Below, piece by piece: positions 30,494 through 37,465 of a DNA stretch of 37,465 nucleotides (its first letter is position 1; the number at the start of each line of letters is the position of its first letter). Position numbers and translations under genes: made by a program. The notes under the pieces are model-generated. The model worked only from the letters and a program-made list of their open reading frames with translations. It ran no database searches and was not told the DNA's origin. The DNA lies in the NCBI GenBank assembly GCA_022925895.1, contig JAKSYS010000617.1, forward strand, positions 1 to 37,465, in the 5' to 3' direction. This DNA is from Fragilaria crotonensis (lineage: Eukaryota > Bacillariophyta > Fragilariophyceae > Fragilariales > Fragilariaceae).

Positions 30494-33400
30494 ATGTCTG
30501 CAAAGCCAAATGCAACTATTGAGGTTGAACCAGTAATGCTTTTCACTTTCTCTCCCTTTGGCCTATCCTGTCAGCAATGTACAAACAATTTCACTATTCA
30601 GTTGGATACAAGATGCATCTCCCGTCATCTGAAAAAACATGGTATGGACAGCAGCATTGCTACTGCTCGTTCTCTTTTCAACACATTCCAAAAAGAACTT
30701 GAAGTTGTGAAGGCGTCTGGCACAATGGACCAATACCGAAGTGATATGAAAACTTACAATGGTTATTCCTGCCTCTGCGGTCAAAATTTCAATTCAAGAA
30801 AGGATAGTGCACGTCGACATTGCACAAGGTCAGGTTGTGATCCTTCTAAATTGCTGAAGGTCAACCTCATCAAGCTCTGTTGTGGTCGATATGTATCAGA
30901 ATCTCAAGTTAAGTTTTTTTTTGAGGATCAACCACCGCGTATCAGGGAGCAATTCGATTACTGCCAGGCAAGAGCGGCTTTGCTTCCCTTCCTTCCACCA
31001 AGGGAAAAGCAAGATCATACGTACACTCACATGTACACCCCCATCATTGCTGGTTGTGCTCGTCCACAAGACTTTGAAAGAAAGATTAAAAATGACTTCA
31101 TTTCTATCCATTCTCCACCGAGTCAAACTCTTGAGTCAGTTCTGATCAAAATTCATAACCAAGCTGAAAATTGGCTATTAAATTTTGCACAGAAGAATAT
31201 TTTGATGGTGCCAGGGAATCTCCGAGCTGGACTTCAAAATTTTGATCGTGTTGAAGTCAATGATGTTTCACAAGGAAAGACCTATACAATGCAGCATGAT
31301 CCAACCAGCTTACTACCTGAATTGAAGAAGCTTCTATCCTATTCGTTCCGCAAGGGCCTATTTGCATCAAGTGGTTTTGATGAAAGTGATCAATTTGCAG
31401 TTGCATATTTTTTGAAGGATTTTTTGCTTGAAGTTCCACCATCAGTTGCCACGCATCCCTTTGTGGTGGAATTCTGTCTCATATTTCCTTTTCGTGTATC
31501 CGCTCAGGAATCAAAAATCTCTCTGATATCCTGTGACACGGTGTCGTCTTTATTCGCCAAGGTAGCATCGCTTCTGAAAGCAGCAGTATGCTCCGTCATC
31601 TGTTCTTTTTCAGAGCAGTCATCCACTCATTCTGGAGATTTGCTTGTGTCATCTGTTCGCAAGGCTCCCGTACTACATATTCTTTCACCAATGGTTCGAC
31701 AAATAAGAGAAATGCACGAACGACTACCAAAAAGGCAAAAAACTATGATTGACTCAGGTGGAAATATCATTGTTGACCAACACGCATTTCCATACGACAT
31801 CTGGTCACGCATAGTTCCCACAGCTGTCACCTTGATGCGGGAGTCATTAACTCATTTGGCTGATGGTTCCTGGTGGGAGCCTGTGGTTGATCCATCAACA
31901 TTTGTCAGAATCCGTGTCGATGATGACACGGCAGACATTTCATTGCTCGATGTCACTCCCTGTTGGAATGTTGGACTTTCTTTCCTTGTTGATCAGTTGG
32001 ATTGTTTTATGGCACTGTTGAAGATGGCATTTCATGGTTTTGGAGGAGGATCGGCAAGGATGAGAGAGTTGACAGAACCGACTATGTTCCACTGCGTGTA
32101 CAGCAATGATGCTGTTTATTACTCCATGACGTCACTGAAGGGTTTTAACAGTTCTTCTCGTCGTCGGTTCAAGAAAGTCGAGCGAAAACTCCCTCCTGTT
32201 ATCACTCGATACTTTTTGTTGTATCGATCTCTCGTCAATGCGAATGTAAATCTTTTTGAGCAATCCGATTCCCTTTTGATTTTTCCAAAGCGGAGAACAC
32301 CTTCAAATTTTGGTGTTCCAAATGTGATCAGGAATATTTTCAATTTGGATTCATCACCCGATATGCGGCAGATTCGACAGTTTTGGGCTTGTGTATCGAA
32401 TTTCGTTACTGGTGATGATGAGGATGGAAAGGCCTTTTTGACGTCCACGGCAAGCTCTGTGGCGGCATCAAAAATGGGGCACTCCAAGATGACACATGGT
32501 GTTGCTTATTCAAGCAAACGACTCGGGGCTGAGGAATCACACTTCAATGCTTATCACTTCGCCATCGGGGACACATCATACGAGATGTCAAAAATCCAAT
32601 TGTGCAAACTCTCATTGGGTGATATTCGGATGGCAATGTCACTTCGGTACCCGAAGGCTATTTCATCAGATGGTCACAACTATCTTTCATCTCAACAGAA
32701 GGAACTTGTTGAGTTTGGATATGGTTGTCACGATGACTCAATGCAGATGCAACAACATTGCTTTGGACTTCTTCCCCCTGGTGAAGGAAAATCTGAAGTT
32801 TTCATTATTCCCACCATTGCAAGACGGATCGGCAATCAAAGAAGCAAAATGATAATTCATGTGTCGCCCTATAATTTTTTGGCCCTCTACCAATCCAATA
32901 ATGCAACCACTGCTTTTGACAAAGTCGGCTTTGGAACAAGCATTTCCACTTGCATCTTCACTGGCGGGGACATCAATGTTGGATTGTTACCCGATGAGCT
33001 TTCCAACAAGGAGGATCTCCCAAACATTCTCTTTCTCAACCTGGACGCTCTCTTCAACTTGTTCACGTTTCATTTTGAAACATTCAAGTCATGGATTGAC
33101 GTCATGGATAAGATTGTTATTGATGAGGTCCATACTTTTCTTACAGAATTAAGCTTTCGGGAGAAGTATCAGGTTTATTGGAGACTTGCTGTTCTTGGGA
33201 TTCCGATTGTGGCATTGAGTGGATCAGTTCCTTTGTTCATTCTTTCTAAATTTGCAATGCGACTTTGTTTGTCTCGTGACAAACAGATGAATGACATCAA
33301 GATTATTCACGGCGGGGTCCTTTTTGGACATTTTCCTCATGGATTCCGAATCAAATTTTCAGTCACACCGAGATACATACACCAAGTTGCCAGTTTTGCT

Positions 33401-34491
33401 ATTCATCGTGTGCATGAGGGTGTGGGAGCAGTTCATATCTTTGTTGTTGACAAGTGTGATGGAGAACTTCTTGAACAGCGCATTACATCCAAATCTGTAA
33501 ATTGTGTCTTCGTATCGTCTGATACCCCCGCAGAAGATTTGAAGGCTGTTGCTAAAAAATGGGGCATGGGAGGATTCGACATCCTGATATCAACCTCGAT
33601 TGCATTAGTTGGGAATGAAAACCCTGCTTGCCGATTCGTTGCTTGCGCTGGGTACCTGTTCGATGCTATGCAGGTTATTCAAGGGTTTGGTCGCCTTCGA
33701 CAGTACATGAGAATTCCTAGCGGCCAAATCTTCTTTGCGGCACCAGAAGCCTTGTCAAAACGAAGAATCAAGGACGATGAACAGCGATTCACAAGGCTTC
33801 TGAATGAAAACCTTGTATCTGAGGGGGATCATGCACTTTTTAGACAAACAATGACTTCGGGCGGTGTACGTGACTGGACCATGGATGCAGCATCAGGAAA
33901 CCGTGACTGTGCATTGAAGGTTATGTCACAGTCATTTGGAAAAGAGATGGAGAATTGCGGTGCTTGCCATTTTTGTCGCCACATTCCAACCCATAATGCT
34001 CAGGCTGAGGCCACCAAACGGATGGCAACTGAAAGGCGAAACGAACAAGCGACTGAACGAGTCCTTCAAAAGCTCGCTTTGTGTTGTCTTGCGTGCAACA
34101 AGACTTATTGTCGTGGAATCCCCTTATTGAATGGGAAGGGCAGCAAATCACTGCCTGAGAATAAAGGTTGTTGTTTCCTCTGGAAAACTGTTATCAATGC
34201 GGTGTGAGTTCTCATGACCGCCAGCTTTGTTTTGATAAGACCTATTTGAATAATGTGGCTTGTTGTGAGTGTTGGGTTTTCAAAAAGGTACCAGGCTCTA
34301 AACATCACGCAAAGACAGATTGTGAAGTAAAGGGTAGGTTGAGGCGGTTGTTGTCACATCATTTTGTTAACACCAAGGTTAAGGGATCATTCAAGGACTT
34401 CCTTGAGGGTATCTACACTTCCTCGACCTCGTTCTGTGAGTTCATGGCTGTGATTGATAGTACTTACAATACAAAAAATAATTCTATTTAG
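30494..34491 (+). CDS. OrsD-like zinc finger/RecQ-like SF2 helicase protein C
   Basis: This is the best copy, about 1330 residues. ATG 30494 was chosen because it follows the iteron leader and no earlier in-frame ATG is needed. Residues 18-50, FSPFGLSCQQC...ISRHLKKH, form a CxxC...HxxxH finger resembling the fungal OrsD/DUF3505 N-terminus. Residues 80-125 form a second Cys/His segment (YSCLCGQ...RRHC...GC...CC). The helicase core has Walker A PPGEGKSE (about 759), DEVH (about 875), SGS (about 909), a motif V region DILISTSIALVGNENP and motif VI QGFGRLRQY (about 1061). The C-terminus has CGACHFC (1155), CCLACNKTYC (1197) and CYQCGVSSHDRQLC...CCEC clusters. One A is missing at 34184-34187; with five A the frame reads LWKNCYQCGV as in copy B. 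No nuclease or transposase is seen. A DNA-binding, ATP-driven motor acting on the iterons is an inference. Confidence 0.8.
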
Positions 34492-34512
34492 AGAAGAGCT
34501 AAGTTGTTGGAA

Positions 34513-34785
34513 GGCACTGGAATGTTTTGTTCGAGTAGCCCCGCGGAGATTTACTGTCCGTCAACCGGGGAACGCGGGGCACTGGAATGTTTTGTTCGAG
34601 TAGCCCCGCGGAGATTTACTGTCCGTCAACCGGGGAACGCGGGGCACTGGAATGTCTTGTTCGAGTAGCCCCGCAGAGATTTACTGTCCGTCAACCGTGT
34701 AACGCGGGGCACTGGAATGTTTTGTTCGAGTAGCCCAGCAGAGATTTACTGTCCGTCAACCGGGGAACGCGGGGCACTGGAATAT
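34513..34785. repeat. 65-bp GC-rich tandem repeat, four units plus partial
   Basis: Units start at 34513, 34578, 34643, 34708 and 34773, each beginning GGCACTGGAAT. Each full unit contains arms GCCCCGCG and CGCGGGGC (degenerate in the fourth unit) that could form a stem around ATTTACTGTCCGTCAACC. The block lies between the convergent stops of helicase C and the dioxygenase gene and is much richer in CpG than its surroundings. Confidence 0.95.
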
Positions 34786-34860
34786 TATCAAGTAATCATG
34801 AAGTGCGTAACAATCATCCAGATTGTTTGCACCTGTAAACACACAACTACTAAAACAGAG

Positions 34861-36127
34861 CTAATTCAAACTATTATCATTCTTACCAACCACAGCCGTC
34901 TTCAGGTACAAGGACAAACAAAAGACATCCACACTTTGAAATGCAGAAGTACGAGAGGACAAACAGTGGTGATACAGCGGATTGAAAATCAGCATGTCAC
35001 CTGGTCTCAATGCAACAGCGATTCCTTGTTCGGCAAAAGTGAAATAGTTACTGACATCAGCATCCATGCTGTACCTGTCAATGTCTTGCTGCAGTCCGTG
35101 CTCAGAAGTAACGGTTGTCAAAGAATAAAAGAAATCCTCATCAACATGGGAATTCAAATAGTAGTTCCGCCCACAAGCAAGACTTCCCCAGATTGGATTG
35201 GAGGACACTCCACTGATCTCCTTCCACTCACCAAGTACTTGTGCAATGCGCAGACCACGGAGTTCGTTTGATGGAATGTAGCCCTTGGCAGCTTCCTCAC
35301 AACGTGCCATTAACTTTCTAATTGAGTTCCTGTCAGCAATGTTCAATTTCTGCGGCCAGATCTCAGAAACGCCCACAGAGCCTCGGTTTGGTTTCAATCC
35401 CACTGTCACATACTTGCCATTGTCTTCCGCCACTGTGATTCGAGTCTTTCCACGCACTTCAGCTGCTCGCTTCGCATCATCTAAGGCATACAGAGAAGCA
35501 ATTGTCTTTTTCACATGTGTCATTTTATGGATTGCATCGTGACGGGGATCAAGGTAAACACAGTGTCACCAGCAGCAGACTCCATTCTGGCTCCAAAATG
35601 GTGTCGATTACCTTTAGATCTTCCATTGCTGAAAGCATAATGCCATTGTCAATGGGATTGGGGAGACTTCTCCTGGGTGTCCCACTATAAAACACAGGGC
35701 GCGTGCCCAAGAATGACCTTCCCATTGCGTGCACATTTGATGGCAACACCTCCTGAAGGCTGGCGATTTTCTTTGACTTCTTATTATCTCTACGTTTGCC
35801 CAGCTTGCTATTTGGCGTACCTTTTGTCGTCGATGCATCGTGTGCAACCATCACTCTGTGACTCGAATTTGTCTTCGACTTGTAGACATGCTGGAACCCC
35901 CGCTTCTTGGGATTGGGATTGTCATCACTTACATCATCATCTGAGTATTCTTTGCTGTGTGTATTCATGTCGATCTGGGCTCTGCCACCATTCCCGATGT
36001 CCAGACTAGCTGTGTCCATTTTCTCAATGATAGGGGGAAGCATGTATGCCGTCGCATTAATCATGCCCCCCCAGTCATTGGTCTCGGCGCTGCGGCTACC
36101 TGGTACATCATGGTGAGCAGCGTCCAT
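34861..36127 (-). CDS. 2OG-Fe(II) dioxygenase, TET/JBP-like
   Basis: The C-terminal 220 codons (35523-34861) hold a double-stranded beta-helix: iron-binding H-x-D in LNSHVDEDF (about residue 126) and distal His and Arg in RPGDMLIFNPLYHHCLSSR (about 185). This arrangement resembles the TET/JBP group, which oxidises 5-methylcytosine or thymine in DNA. An N-terminal part starting at ATG 36127 (MDAAHHDVPG) is hydrophilic and basic (KLGKRRDNKKSKK), suggesting nuclear targeting. The two parts are in different frames. Either a GT-AG intron joins them (donor AAG-GTAATC near 35610 to AAAAAG near 35505, phase 0), or frameshifts interrupt a continuous ...AGDTVFTLDPRHDAIHKM.... It is convergent with helicase C across the 65-bp repeats. 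DNA as substrate is inferred from resemblance and context, not shown. Confidence 0.55.
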
Positions 36128-36180
36128 TTCGCTACAAGAGTACAAACATTAAAGGGCAACACAGAAGCGATGCAGGATTA

Positions 36181-36600
36181 ATGAGAAAACACAAAAAAAG
36201 TGATTCCAAACAGGTGCATTTGCTTTCTTGTTAAGAATATTTGTAAGTAATAAATTTTTAGTAAGACTTAATTTGCTAACAATTTAATTAGTATCCAAAT
36301 TCAATACACATACATGAAAGCTAAGTGTTTCATGTGTTAACAAGTCATGCAAAGGTATATTTAACAATGATGGGAGTTGAAAGATGCCGGTACTTAGATT
36401 ATTATTGACTTGCATTTAATTGTAATAAATAACTAAATGGTTGGATTAATATATTCTACACTTTATTTAATTAGCCTTAACTAGAAGTCTAAGATTCCTT
36501 AATTAAAGGAATCATGGACAAATCTGTGCGTTGAAAATAAAAACACGATTCATTTCGTGTAACAAAACTGACGTTTTGCGATGACGTTTATATACAATTA
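36181..36600. other. AT-rich stretch, no gene
   Basis: No frame or element end is supported. An inverted repeat, GATTCCTT-AATTAA-AGGAATC, lies at 36493-36513. It could contain the right end of element C, but no matching terminus was recognised. Confidence 0.5.
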
Positions 36601-36639
36601 ACGTCATGCGTTCGTACGTCACTTGGTACACGTACGTAA

Positions 36640-37050
36640 GTGGTAGAACTTGTTTGCATCCGTGTCACAACACAAAAGACAATCCTCTACGTATATTTCA
36701 ACGTAGGTTCGCACTGCGTCATTGTCATCACGCATACGACAAATTTTTACGTGTCTTTTCGTTCTGCGTTCGTACTGCGTCATTGTCATCACATGTTAGA
36801 CGACAATTTTCTACGTGTATTTAGTTACAAGGTTCGTACGCCGTCGGTGTCATCACACACACGACAATTGTCGTTTAGGTTCGTACGCCGTCAGTGTCAT
36901 CACACAGACGACAATTTTCCACGTAATCATCCACGTAAATTTGTACCGTGTTGGTGTCTTCACACACACAACAATTTTCTACGTAAACTTCCACGCATGT
37001 TTGTACAGTGTCAATATCGTTACACACACAACAATTCATCGCACACTGTA
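36640..37050. repeat. Degenerate ~60-bp tandem repeats
   Basis: The anchor cacACGACAATTTTctacg recurs near 36694, 36796, 36857, 36905, 36966 and 37027, with gttcgtacgccgtc.gtgtcatc between. Most periods are about 47-61 bp. The reading frames here are by-products of the repeat. Confidence 0.75.
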
Positions 37051-37054
37051 CAAA

Positions 37055-37465
37055 CGTATTGACGTCCGTTCAACGTCGAACGATGATTGCAACGTCGTCG
37101 ATTGCAACGTGCGACGTTGCCACGTTTCGATTGCAACGTCGTACCGTTGACATGTTGTGACAACATGCGGTCGTCGAACCGTTGACATGTTGTGACGACA
37201 TGCGGCCGATGTCATGTCGTCACGATGTGGTGTCGGCACTGTAGTGATGCCATACCGTTTATACACATTGTCGTTGTAGTCTGTTACTGTTGTCATGTTG
37301 TACTGTTGTAAGGAGGTACCGTCGTAGTGTGGTACCGTTGAATGGTTGTATCGTCGTAATATCGTACCGTCGTAGTGTGGTACCATTGTATCGGTTGTAT
37401 CGTTGTACCGTTGAATGGTTGTATCGTTGTATTGTTGTACCGTCATAGTGTGGTACCGTTGAATG
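37055..37465. repeat. Simple satellite-like DNA to the window edge
   Basis: First come ~30-bp units based on cgttgacatgttgtgacgacatgcgg (37144-37210), then short units based on taccgt[c/t]gta and gttgaatggttgtatcg. The array continues beyond the window. No gene is present. Confidence 0.75.

Larger units (their letters stand above)
30202..36180 (+). mobile_element. Iteron-helicase element C with TET/JBP-like gene
   Basis: The left end is TCCTAAGG at 30202. It carries leader, four iterons, a helicase gene, a 65-bp tandem repeat block and a convergent dioxygenase gene. The right boundary is set only by the end of recognisable coding sequence and is not a mapped terminus. Confidence 0.55.

Noticed and set aside
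34513-34785. Repeats as a CRISPR array
   Set aside because: The whole 65-bp unit is conserved, with no variable spacers, and the setting is eukaryotic.

Overview
The window is eukaryotic nuclear DNA, dense with repeats and transposable elements, and most consistent with a stramenopile alga such as a diatom. This placement is inferred from Ty1/copia elements of the type common in diatoms, a short GT-AG intron, secretory 2OG oxygenases and the absence of any prokaryotic gene organisation. Almost every long reading frame belongs to a mobile element or to a gene cut by one.

Left part (1-13370). A decayed, minus-strand copia retrotransposon runs off the left edge. Its gag-protease frame, its integrase remnant, a half-tRNA-Met type primer binding site and a candidate LTR are visible. 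Next come an unrecognised minus-strand gene split by a nearly perfect 533-bp tandem duplication, a second copia relic holding only the RT C-terminus and RNase H, a minus-strand gene for a secreted 2OG-Fe(II) oxygenase, a short retroposon tail, and a 1.37-kb DNA transposon with 18-bp terminal inverted repeats.

Central and right part (13370-36180). This is the most interesting region. Four related 5' ends begin with CCTAAGG, followed by a conserved AT-rich leader and then four or five copies of an 11-bp iteron. The iteron sequence differs from copy to copy, but all fit TAC[GC][TA]CNGG[AT]G, and they are spaced about 21 or 32 bp apart, that is two or three helical turns. Three of these leaders precede the same large protein: N-terminal Cys/His zinc fingers resembling the fungal OrsD/DUF3505 type, a superfamily-2 RecQ-like helicase core and a C-terminal Cys-rich cluster. 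Copy D (13372) keeps only its leader and a short stub. Copy A (13795) is truncated by a Plavaka/CMC-like DDE transposon. Copy B (23836) is complete but split by a 1133-bp retroposon with a 16-bp target-site duplication. Copy C (30203) is nearly intact. Downstream and convergent to helicase B is an SRA (YDG) domain gene. Downstream and convergent to helicase C is a 2OG-Fe(II) dioxygenase with TET/JBP-like features. A second DSBH-type dioxygenase gene lies downstream of copy A. An iteron-bearing helicase element that carries genes for reading and oxidising modified DNA bases is the candidate undescribed system here.

The iteron elements are inserted in or beside other genes. B cuts a tyrosine recombinase gene, C cuts the SRA gene and D follows an open exon-like stretch, so nesting (C in B, A in D) is likely. 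The right end (36180-37465) holds AT-rich DNA and then degenerate tandem repeats with no gene.

Many frames are broken by single-base changes in homopolymers, so some 'pseudogenes' may reflect sequencing error rather than decay.
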